Of a stretch of 51,503 nucleotides of DNA, positions 44,842 to 51,503 are shown one piece after another. The first letter of the stretch is position 1, and each line of letters starts with the position of its first letter. The stretch covers positions 1-51,503 of the forward strand of contig NZ_JAEL01000034.1 in the NCBI RefSeq assembly GCF_000518885.1, in the 5' to 3' direction. Origin of the DNA: Bacillus sp. J33 (GTDB lineage Bacteria; Bacillota; Bacilli; Bacillales; Cytobacillaceae). The notes under the pieces were generated by a model. That model was not told the DNA's origin. It did not search any database and saw only the letters and a list, made by a program, of their open reading frames with translations. The translations under genes were made by a program, and so were the position numbers.

Positions 44842-45322
44842 CTATTTCCTAACAACAGGAATCCACATTTCACCAAATACTAAGCCGTTTCGCTGCCCCA
44901 TCTCAACCGCTGCATTGGGCCCGCCAACATAGGCGAAATTCTCTGCTTCTGGCAAGACTTGACCAAAGGCAATGCCAGTCAGCATATTTCTCAGCTCTTC
45001 AGCTGAATTAGCCTCCCCCTTTAACAACGAGGTAATCCCCTTTAGGAAATTGGATAACTCTTGATGCTTCTGGCAGCGACTCCTCTGTCATGACGCCAGC
45101 ATAATGCATCATCTTGTTGTTCACCGCTTCGTTCACGGTAAAAATGTAATCATTTGTGGCGATGGCTTTTAAACTGTCAAGCCTTCCATCCTGTTTGACT
45201 GCCTGCCGAAAGTCTGCCTTTTCCTTATTTATGCCGGCATAGTCTGTGTAATCGCTCTTAAGTTCAGTCCCAATGCCTAAAACGGTAAAGCTTTCTTTTT
45301 CTTCTAGAGTATAATCTGCCAT
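44842..45322 (-). pseudogene. GyrI-like effector-binding-domain gene with a frameshift
   Basis: ATG 45322 opens ADYTLEEKESFTVLGIGTEL and runs to a stop at 45008. The protein continues one frame over: the junction VVKG / GEANSAEELRNMLTGIAF lies at a run of five G (about 45015-45019), and the frame ends VFGEMWIPVVRK at 44842. Removing one G restores a protein of about 160 residues with the SOUL/GyrI-like fold used for small-molecule binding. It could be a true mutation or a base-calling error in the homopolymer. It is divergent from a WYL regulator. Confidence 0.8.
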
Positions 45323-45406
45323 ATTCAAAACCATCCTTTTCTTTAAAATTGGCTCTTTTCTCTTAGATTGTTGTTTTTACTTATAAATTTTGTCTAAATT
45401 TTGTCC

Positions 45407-45530
45407 GTTGATTTCCGCTGCGGGCACTCGCTTTCCGCGGGGAGGAATGAGAGCCTCCTCGGCTTCGCCTGTGGGGTCTCCCACTTCCCTCTCTTCCCGC
45501 AGGAGTCAAGTGCCCTCCGCTACAATCAAC
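45407..45530. repeat. 124-bp GC-rich palindromic dispersed repeat
   Basis: Begins GTTGATTTCCGCTGCGGGCA and ends TGCCCTCCGCTACAATCAAC; the ends are near inverse complements, and CTTTCCGCGGG / CTTCCCGCAGG elements lie inside. I know closely similar blocks from intergenic regions of many Bacillaceae. It stands between divergent genes and is much richer in GC than its surroundings. Confidence 0.8.
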
Positions 45531-45679
45531 TCAGTTAGTTAAACTTAGTTTACCACCCGGAAAACAACAAACTTTACGAAAACAGCCTTAAAATTTGATC
45601 AAATGATTTGTCTTTTCACTTGATGAGTTTATAATAGCCTTAAATCATGTCAAAAATTGATACTGTTTAGGAGGCCCCA

Positions 45680-46642
45680 ATGAAAAAAGTTGAACGGATA
45701 AATGTTATGATGCGGTATATCAACAACCGCGCCCACTTTACAATTTCTGAAATCATGCGGGAATTTAACATCTCTCGTTCCACAGCCATTCGAGATATTC
45801 GAGAAATTGAAGCCATGGGGATGCCGCTTGTCGCTGAAGTTGGAAGGGATGGGGGTTATTTTGTCATGAACAACTCTGTCCTGCCCACTGTTCGCTTTAC
45901 CGATAATGAGATCAAAGCTCTTTTTATTGCCTTTATGGCTACAAGAAATCTGCAGCTCCCCTATCTAAAGAGCCGTCAGTCTTTAGCAGAAAAATTACTC
46001 GGCCTTATCTCAGAAGCCCAGCAGGAAGACATTGTTCTTTTAAATCAAATCTTGCTATTTGAAGGGACCAACCCCAATAATCCTGATCTGCTTGAACTGT
46101 CAGACCTCCCTCATCCGATGTTAGAAAAATTCATCCAAACCCTGCTTTTGGATAGCTATTTATTAATTACCATGAAAGAAGAGAAGGGAATCAGGTCGTA
46201 TCCAATTTATCTCTTGCACCTTTATCGTGAAAAAAGCATTTGGCTGATTGAGGGCTTTGACCTGCAGGAAGAAAGGAAACAAATTTTTCCAGCGGACAGT
46301 CTCACTGATGTCAAACCATACCCTTCGAAAAATAGAGTAAGCAGGAAAAATATTTTAGAAAAAATAAGAAAGCAGGAGGAAGTAATCAATCTTGTCCTTG
46401 AACTTGGTCCAAAGGCGATTGCCCAATACAAAAAATACCATCCTTTAGAAGTTTCAATTTCCTATACAAACCCTTACCAAACTACAGCTGTTTTAAAGAC
46501 ATTTATCAATGTTAATAATCCTGAAGAATTGACCGAAATAACCAATTGGCTGCTTTTCCTAGGTGAGGATATCAAGGTCAGGGAAATGCCGGAAGAAGTC
46601 TTAGAAGGTTTAAAAGAGAGATTATGCTTATACTTCCCATAA
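45680..46642 (+). CDS. YafY-type WYL-domain transcriptional regulator
   Basis: A 320-residue regulator. An HTH_11 winged helix (HFTISEIMREFNISRSTAIR, DIREIEAMGMPLVAEVGRDG) is followed by a GYFV wing, then a WYL-like effector domain around residues 150-215 (IYLLHLYREKSIWLIEGFDL in place of the canonical W-Y-L) and a WCX-like C-terminus. Members sense nucleotides or small ligands. AGGAGG precedes the ATG. It is divergent from the GyrI-like/hypothetical gene pair, its probable target. Confidence 0.9.
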   Translation: MKKVERINVMMRYINNRAHFTISEIMREFNISRSTAIRDIREIEAMGMPLVAEVGRDGGYFVMNNSVLPTVRFTDNEIKALFIAFMATRNLQLPYLKSRQSLAEKLLGLISEAQQEDIVLLNQILLFEGTNPNNPDLLELSDLPHPMLEKFIQTLLLDSYLLITMKEEKGIRSYPIYLLHLYREKSIWLIEGFDLQEERKQIFPADSLTDVKPYPSKNRVSRKNILEKIRKQEEVINLVLELGPKAIAQYKKYHPLEVSISYTNPYQTTAVLKTFINVNNPEELTEITNWLLFLGEDIKVREMPEEVLEGLKERLCLYFP

Positions 46643-47020
46643 GCAGTGGCCAGTTAAAATCAACTAATTTTAAGCTTGGGTAGTTACCAGGTATCCCCTA
46701 TTTCCGAGCACCCAGCGAAATTTTTTACTTGCACCCTGCTTTAAATGCTCTTCTATACATTAAACCGTTCCTATTCTGTCCGCAATTCTTCTATAAACTG
46801 ATAATTTTGGGTAGTACCAAAGAAGCTCTCACTACTCCTCTAAGATATATATTGTGAAATACAAGAACTGGTTATAACAGTAAAATGAGCATACCCATTA
46901 TGACAGAAGCTTCTTTGCTTTTTTAATATTTACTTCTCTTATTCAAATAATCTGGCCCGATTGTTAAACATAATTAATTCATTTAACACTTGCACCCAAA
47001 GGTTAACAAAACTCAATAAT
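46643..47020. other. Intergenic region with dispersed-repeat copies
   Basis: TTTAACACTTGCACCCAAAG (46982 onward) and TTTACTTGCACCCTGC (about 46725) are degenerate copies of the window-wide repeat. No gene is seen. Confidence 0.4.
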
Positions 47021-47686
47021 TTACTGTCTTAAATTTTCAATGATTAAAGGCAATTCCCCCAAATCATCTACAATGAAGTCTGCTTCAACATGGTTCCATT
47101 GAAAATCCTTTTTCCAAATTCCTTTCATTCCTGCATTTCGGGCAGCTTTTACATCATTGTCTGGATGGTCGCCAACAAATATACTTTCATTAGGTGACAC
47201 ATTAAGCTGGTCCAAGGCTCGCTTAAATATTTGAGGGTCAGGTTTTTTTATGCCTTCCCATTCAGATACTAAAATAACTTTAAAATACTCTACAATTCCC
47301 ATCGCCTTTATATTATCCATCTGAAATTGCCCTTTTCCATTCGTAATCAACCCTAAAACAAGGTTGCTTGTCCGCAATTCTTCTAGCATGCTAATGAGAT
47401 TTGGGAAAGAGATGCAATTATGCTTAAATTGGCATATGTAATCTTGAAGTAATTCCTCCCAAGTTATATCGGTAATCTCAAATTCATTGACTAGCTGTTG
47501 ATACACTTTATCTTTCCAAACATATCCACGATTATCTAATTCAATAAACCTTCTTACGTATTCCTCTTTTGGTATATGACCCATAAATTTATTTAGTCTG
47601 TCGTATTGCTTCTGTAGAAACATTTTTACTGATTCATCTCTATTTAACAAAGTTCCGTCTAAATCGAATATAACAGCTTTAATCAT
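47021..47686 (-). CDS. HAD-superfamily phosphatase (YjjG/PGP-like, subfamily IA)
   Basis: A 221-residue hydrolase: motif I VIFDLDGTLLN, helical C1 cap (residues 16-80), motif II LGLITNGKGQ, motif III Lys in IKKPDPQIFKRAL, motif IV FVGDHPDNDVKAARNAGM. This arrangement is typical of nucleotide, phosphoglycolate or haloacid-type phosphatases; the substrate is unknown. I chose ATG 47686; a GTG at 47698 is possible. Confidence 0.9.
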   Translation of the reverse strand: MIKAVIFDLDGTLLNRDESVKMFLQKQYDRLNKFMGHIPKEEYVRRFIELDNRGYVWKDKVYQQLVNEFEITDITWEELLQDYICQFKHNCISFPNLISMLEELRTSNLVLGLITNGKGQFQMDNIKAMGIVEYFKVILVSEWEGIKKPDPQIFKRALDQLNVSPNESIFVGDHPDNDVKAARNAGMKGIWKKDFQWNHVEADFIVDDLGELPLIIENLRQ

Positions 47687-47779
47687 TTCTGAGCCCACAC
47701 TCCCCGGTTAAGGTTCTTATATTTTTCTTTTCCGCTATTCCAGACTCCTTCTGCAAATATCCTGCCCTTTCGTATTATA

Positions 47780-48000
47780 AGGTCACCAGATATTTCTGGT
47801 TGACCTATTTTTTTATGGTCTTATTATATCAGTAGCCAGGGTAGAACGTAACTGCCCGTGGGGCTTCGACCCCGTCAGCTAAACGGTTCGCCCCCTACTT
47901 GTAGAAACATGATTGAGGCTGGTTGGGACTTAGATCTCGTATAACAAGCGAAGCTGTGACACTGCATGGAGGAATTAGGGATACTGGCAAATGACTAGTT
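47780..48000 (+). ncRNA. Putative bridge RNA in the IS110 left end, copy 1
   Basis: Non-coding but strongly conserved with the same region of copy 2: GGTAGAACGTAA, hairpin GGGG-CTTCGA-CCCC, GTCAGCTAAAC, CTACTTGTAGAAACATG, TTGAGGCTGGTTGGGACT, ATAACAAGCGAAGCT. Differences are clustered in short blocks such as CTG/GCA at 47851 and CTTC/CATT in the loop. IS110 elements encode a bridge RNA at this position that pairs with target and donor DNA. Boundaries are estimates. Confidence 0.6.
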
Positions 48001-48018
48001 TAGGAGGAGGAATTAGAA

Positions 48019-49254
48019 ATGAATCCAGTCATAGGTCTGGATGTTTCAAAAGGGGAAAGTCAAGTTCAGGCATTTTTAGATAAAGGCAAACCATATCGTA
48101 AGAGTTTTAAAGTTTCTCATACTATTGAAGGTCTTAATTTACTTGTAGAGTTTCTGGAAGTCGTAAAGAGAGAAACAGGTAAGAAACCACCTATCGTTCT
48201 AGAAGCAACAGGACATTATCATTCCTCTGTTGTTCAATACTTGGAGGAACGTGGATATTTATTGATCATCATTAATCCACTGATTTCTTATAAAGTTAAA
48301 AGTTCAAGTCTTCGGAAAGTAAAGACAGATGCGGTCGATGCTTACCATCTCTGCGAGCTATTTTATAAAGAGGATCTTGAGCCATATAAAAAGCGTGGAG
48401 TTCAACTTTTAAACCTTCGAAATCTTACCAGACAGCACGAGAATATAACTGGGGTATTAATTCAAACAAAGCTACAATTTCAAGCTATTCTGGATCAGGT
48501 CTTTCCTGAATATAGAGGGGTTTTTGGCGACTTATATTCAGTAGTATCACTGTTAACTCTTTCAGAGTTTTCCTCATCTGAAGATATATTAGAGGCAAGT
48601 ATTGAAACCATAGCTGACAAAATCGCTCAATTATGTAAAAGCCGTTCATACAGATGGGCTAATGAAAAAGCTATTCAACTCAAAGCTGCCGCAGACCGAA
48701 ATCCGTTTGAAAAGACTTTGTATCAGAGTCATATTTTGAGTCTAGGTATGTATATAAACATCATTCTTCAATACAAAGAGCACCTATCCAAGTTAGAGTC
48801 AGAGATAGATGCCCTCGCAAAAGAAGTTGAAGAATATAACATCATCAAATCTATCCCAGGTATCGGTGAAAAGATCGCTGCAACGATCATTTCAGAAATT
48901 GGGGAGATAGATCGATTTACTGATCCTAAAAAGCTCGTAGCTTTCGCTGGAGTTGATCCTAGTGTATTCGAATCTGGTAAGTTTACAGCCACCAAAAACC
49001 GAATCACCAAAAGAGGATCCAGTAGGCTTCGTCACGCCTTATATATGGCTGTTCGTTGTGCGATTCGTGACTGTCGCAAGAGCAAAACAAGCGATGAGAT
49101 CATTCCTCGTAATAAGAAATTACGAGAGTTCTATGATAAGAAACGTGAAGAAGGAAAACCCTTTAAAGTAGCTGTCATTGCTTGTGTAAATAAGCTCTTA
49201 CATTGGATATTTGCCCTTTTAAAGAATAAAACGACTTTCCAAGATATAGCTTAA
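48019..49254 (+). CDS. IS110-family DEDD transposase, copy 1
   Basis: A 411-residue recombinase with a RuvC-like N-terminal domain, predicted catalytic Asp8 (GLDVSKG), Glu62 (VLEATGHYH), Asp104 and Asp107 (KTDAVDAY). The C-terminal Tnp_20 domain has IPGIGEKIAATIISEIG and the Ser-containing GSSRLRHALY (Ser334/335), which acts as the nucleophile in this family. It joins donor and target with the help of the RNA from the element's own left end. AGGAGGAGG precedes the ATG. The frame is complete, so the element could be active. Confidence 0.95.
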   Translation: MNPVIGLDVSKGESQVQAFLDKGKPYRKSFKVSHTIEGLNLLVEFLEVVKRETGKKPPIVLEATGHYHSSVVQYLEERGYLLIIINPLISYKVKSSSLRKVKTDAVDAYHLCELFYKEDLEPYKKRGVQLLNLRNLTRQHENITGVLIQTKLQFQAILDQVFPEYRGVFGDLYSVVSLLTLSEFSSSEDILEASIETIADKIAQLCKSRSYRWANEKAIQLKAAADRNPFEKTLYQSHILSLGMYINIILQYKEHLSKLESEIDALAKEVEEYNIIKSIPGIGEKIAATIISEIGEIDRFTDPKKLVAFAGVDPSVFESGKFTATKNRITKRGSSRLRHALYMAVRCAIRDCRKSKTSDEIIPRNKKLREFYDKKREEGKPFKVAVIACVNKLLHWIFALLKNKTTFQDIA

Positions 49255-49280
49255 AACCTATATCTAACTAAATAACACAA

Positions 49281-49310
49281 AACCTTCCAAAATTAGTCTA
49301 ACGGAAGGTT
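49281..49310 (+). terminator. Hairpin after the IS110 transposase, copy 1
   Basis: AACCTTCC / GGAAGGTT with a 14-nt loop, followed by ATTTGG. It is conserved in copy 2 (51392-51421), which indicates a functional terminator or right-end structure. Confidence 0.65.
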
Positions 49311-49394
49311 ATTTGGTATGCGCATTTTTAGTATAGCATGGGATATTTTAAATTTTTATTGAAAAATATTGACAAACTATTAGCTGGTTTTGTT

Positions 49395-49462
49395 GAATAA
49401 GAAAAAGCCGCCTGGTTTGGCAGCTGTTCTTGAACAAAAGCACTCGATAGTTCAATAAGATA
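49395..49462 (+). repeat. Dispersed-repeat copy abutting the IS110 right end
   Basis: GCCGCCTGGTTTGGCAGCTG, then TTCTTGAACAAAAGCACTCG and TAGTTCAATAAG. The best preserved copy in the window; compare 25590-25660. Confidence 0.65.
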
Positions 49463-49464
49463 AT

Positions 49465-49868
49465 TTAATTTCCGTTCACTTTGCGGAGTATGTACTCTCT
49501 AAGAATATTACCAGTTTTATAAAAAGTCTCGAACGTTTTTAATGCATCTTTAATACTTAATATTTCATTCCTTTATACCGAGATTGCTCCCCTACTGTAA
49601 TTAATTGAAATAGGATTTTTGTTTTCCTTTTCTATACCTAATACAGAATGTATTTCTGATTGTTTATATTCTATAGTAAGCCTTAATTTAGCCCTTGCAT
49701 ATTGGATAAAGTCACCATTTTCTTTGGTTAAAATAAAAAAAGATTTAAAACGTGGATTGATTCCGTAAATGCTGCAAGATTATTTCTATGGTAGGATTAT
49801 TAATCTTTTTTGTTCCATTATCTGTTTCGTAGTCAATATCACTCAACTCACCACTTGTAAACTTCAAC
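49465..49868 (-). pseudogene. Decayed gene trapped between the IS110 copies
   Basis: Minus-strand segments in different frames read LKFTSGELSDIDYETDNGTK, then RFKSFFILTKENGDFIQYAR, AKLRLTIEYKQSEIHSVLGI, and after a stop SIKDALKTFETFYKTGNILR, ending RKVNGN. At least two frameshifts or stops separate them. The 5' end is cut close to the left end of IS110 copy 2, so the insertion probably killed it. No family was recognised. Confidence 0.55.
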
Positions 49869-49889
49869 TAAAGCTCCCGTTCGTATTAT

Positions 49890-50110
49890 ATGGTTAGCCA
49901 GATATTTCTGGTTGACCATATTTTATATGGTTTTATTATAACCATGTAGCCGGGGTAGAACGTAAGCACCCGTGGGGCATTGACCCCGTCAGCTAAACCG
50001 TTCGCCCTCTACTTGTAGAAACATGTTTGAGGCTGGTTGGGACTATGATCTCGCATAACAAGCGAAGCTATGATACTACAAGAGGAATTAGGGGTAACCG
50101 GCAATCTAAT
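49890..50110 (+). ncRNA. Putative bridge RNA in the IS110 left end, copy 2
   Basis: Carries the same conserved blocks as copy 1 (GGTAGAACGTAA, CCCGTGGGG, GACCCCGTCAGCTAAAC, CTACTTGTAGAAACATG, GAGGCTGGTTGGGACT), with the hairpin loop CATT instead of CTTC and GCA instead of CTG before the hairpin. Such local changes are what different target-guide loops would show. Boundaries are estimates. Confidence 0.6.
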
Positions 50111-50129
50111 TATTTGGAGGAGATTTAGA

Positions 50130-51365
50130 ATGAATCCAGTCGTTGGTCTGGATGTATCAAAAGGAGAAAGTGAAGTTCAAGGATTTTTAGATAAAGGAAA
50201 ACCTTATCGTAAAAGCTTTAGTATCCGACATGATCTAGAAGGTTTAGGATTATTACTTGAGTTTCTTAAAGAAATAAAAGATATAACCGGGCAACAGCCT
50301 CCGGTTGTATTAGAAGCTACAGGACATTATCATGCTCCAGTTGTTCAGTATTTGGAGGAGCGAAATTATTTATTAATAATCGTCAATCCATTGATTTCAC
50401 ATAGAGCCAAAAGTTCGAGTTTACGAAAAGTGAAAACAGATGCAGTTGATGCTTATCGCCTCTGCGAGCTTTACTATAAAGAGGAGTTAGAGCCCTATAA
50501 AAGGCGTGGAATTCGACTCTTAAATCTGCGTAATCTCACAAGGCAACATGCAAATATAACCGAGATATATGTACAAACCAAATTACAATTTCAAGCAGTA
50601 TTAGATCAAGTATTTCCAGAATATAAGGGGGTTTTTGGTGAGTTATACTCTGTAGTATCTTTACTTACTCTGCAAAAATATCCTACATCAAAAGATATCT
50701 TAGCTGCTAGTGAAGATGAGTTAGCTAATGGGATAAAAGAGTTATATAAACATGGATCAAAAAAATGGGTAAAAGAAAAGGCACAAAAACTTAAGAATGC
50801 CGCAGCCCGTAATCCATTTCAAGCAACTTTGTACAAAAGTCATTTATTAAGCATGAGTATGTATATTGATATGCTTCTTCAATATAAAGAGCATCTATCA
50901 AAGTTAGAGACAGAGATAGATACTCTCGCTAAGGAAATTGAAGAATATAAGATTATCCAATCTATCCCTGGCATTGGTGAAAAAATCGCGGCAACGATTA
51001 TTTCCGAGATTGGCGAGATAGACCGGTTTAATCATCCTAAAAAGCTAGTCGCATTCGCCGGAGTTGATCCAGAAGTATTTGAATCTGGTAAATTTAAAGC
51101 CACACTAGTACGAATTACAAAACGTGGTTCAAGCAGACTACGGCATGCCTTATATTTGGCTGTTCGTGCAGGAATACGTGACGCTCGTAAAAAGAAAACA
51201 AGTGATGAGATAATCCCAAGAAATAAGAGATTAAGAGAATTTTACGATAAGAAACGCAGTGAAGGTAAATTGTATAAAGTAGCAGTTATTGCTTGTGTTA
51301 ACAAGCTCTTACATTGGATATTTGCTATATTAAAAAACAAAACCACTTTCCAAGATATTGCTTAG
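50130..51365 (+). CDS. IS110-family DEDD transposase, copy 2
   Basis: A 411-residue homologue of the first transposase; 27 of the first 30 residues are identical, while the middle (residues 180-230) differs most. Catalytic residues are preserved (GLDVSKG, VLEATGHYH, KTDAVDAY, GSSRLRHALY). ATG 50130 follows GGAGGAG; a longer frame upstream runs through the conserved non-coding left end and is not a real extension. The gene is intact. Confidence 0.95.
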   Translation: MNPVVGLDVSKGESEVQGFLDKGKPYRKSFSIRHDLEGLGLLLEFLKEIKDITGQQPPVVLEATGHYHAPVVQYLEERNYLLIIVNPLISHRAKSSSLRKVKTDAVDAYRLCELYYKEELEPYKRRGIRLLNLRNLTRQHANITEIYVQTKLQFQAVLDQVFPEYKGVFGELYSVVSLLTLQKYPTSKDILAASEDELANGIKELYKHGSKKWVKEKAQKLKNAAARNPFQATLYKSHLLSMSMYIDMLLQYKEHLSKLETEIDTLAKEIEEYKIIQSIPGIGEKIAATIISEIGEIDRFNHPKKLVAFAGVDPEVFESGKFKATLVRITKRGSSRLRHALYLAVRAGIRDARKKKTSDEIIPRNKRLREFYDKKRSEGKLYKVAVIACVNKLLHWIFAILKNKTTFQDIA

Positions 51366-51391
51366 AAACTATGTCTAACTAAATACAGAAA

Positions 51392-51421
51392 AACCTTCCA
51401 GTAACCGTTTAACGGAAGGTT
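51392..51421 (+). terminator. Hairpin after the IS110 transposase, copy 2
   Basis: AACCTTCC / GGAAGGTT with a 14-nt loop, the counterpart of 49281-49310. An inner AACCGTTTAACGG element differs from copy 1. Confidence 0.65.
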
Positions 51422-51503
51422 ATTTAGCATGCGCATTTTTAGTATAACATGAGTAATTTAAGTTTTTTAGTGAAAAATGTTGACAAACTATTAGCTGGTT
51501 TAG

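Larger units (their letters stand above)
47768..49390 (+). mobile_element. IS110-family insertion sequence, copy 1
   Basis: Bounds come from comparing the two copies: similarity starts at TTTCGTATTATA and ends at TATTAGCTGGTTT. The element has a long 5' non-coding end (about 250 bp), one DEDD transposase gene and a short 3' end with a hairpin. No terminal inverted repeats or target duplications are seen, as is normal for IS110. The exact boundary could shift by a few bases. Confidence 0.85.
49878..51503 (+). mobile_element. IS110-family insertion sequence, copy 2 (reaches the window end)
   Basis: Same layout and orientation as copy 1, about 490 bp downstream. The last bases of the window, TTAGCTGGTTT (ending 51501), match the right end of copy 1, so nearly the whole element is present. 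The two copies differ at many positions in both coding and non-coding DNA, so they are separate insertions of related elements rather than a fresh duplication. Confidence 0.85.

Noticed and set aside
50070..50129. N-terminal extension of the second IS110 transposase
   Set aside because: The extension lies in the conserved non-coding left end, is not matched in copy 1, and a strong Shine-Dalgarno precedes ATG 50130.

Overview
The window looks like chromosomal DNA of a low-GC, endospore-forming Bacillaceae (Bacillus, Neobacillus or Mesobacillus type). This rests on a CwlJ-type spore cortex hydrolase, a T-box-controlled tyrS, a yoaS-yozG-yoaT cluster arranged as in Bacillus subtilis, a Bce-type antibiotic-sensing module, strong AGGAGG ribosome binding sites, a CcpA cre box and several Bacillus-style dispersed hairpin repeats. 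No rRNA, tRNA or CRISPR array is visible.

Layout. 1-322: 5' end of an IS21-family element. 469-2491: tyrS with its T-box leader, and a MarR regulator. 2799-7850: cwlJ, yoaT/yozG/yoaS, an AlkD-like DNA repair protein, a DUF1284 protein and a Cof-type HAD phosphatase. 8078-12801: a persulfide/sulfane-sulfur locus (CstR regulator, DsrE protein, TusA-rhodanese fusion, rhodanese-persulfide dioxygenase, TusA, TauE exporter). It carries five CsoR/CstR-type operators and three decayed genes. 13064-25415: housekeeping and hypothetical genes: MprF-like acyltransferase domain, Ser/Thr kinase beside a Ser/Arg-rich small protein, a secreted phosphodiester glycosidase-metallophosphatase fusion, a UgtP-like glycosyltransferase, small membrane proteins, an APH-type kinase and a YiaA/B protein. 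25852-27963: secreted GH30 glycosidase under a cre box. 28701-33094: BceRSAB-like two-component system and ABC transporter. 33512-36338: rifampin phosphotransferase (rph) with a short upstream ORF. 37019-37839: ArsR regulator, apparently on a leaderless mRNA, plus a VOC protein. 38004-42131: PadR regulator, DrrAB-like ABC exporter, four DUF1048 paralogues (one truncated) and an MFS fragment. 42784-47686: two YsnF/AvaK (DUF2382) proteins, a frameshifted GyrI-like gene, a WYL regulator and a HAD hydrolase. 47768-51503: two diverged IS110-family elements in tandem.

The window has a strong antibiotic and stress flavour: Bce module, Rph, Drr exporter, APH-like kinase, and persulfide defence. It also shows active decay, with pseudogenes at 10325, 11369, 12660, 23317, 38004, 39042, 44842 and 49465.

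The most interesting systems are the following. (1) The IS110 pair has a conserved non-coding left end of the kind expected to encode a bridge RNA, and a -35 box at the right end that would meet a -10 box at the left end in a circular intermediate. (2) The CstR regulon has repeated 16-bp operators. (3) The ArsR promoter has two identical-spacing operators and no room for a 5' UTR. (4) A PadR-type operator is shared by the padR promoter and the region upstream of the ABC exporter.
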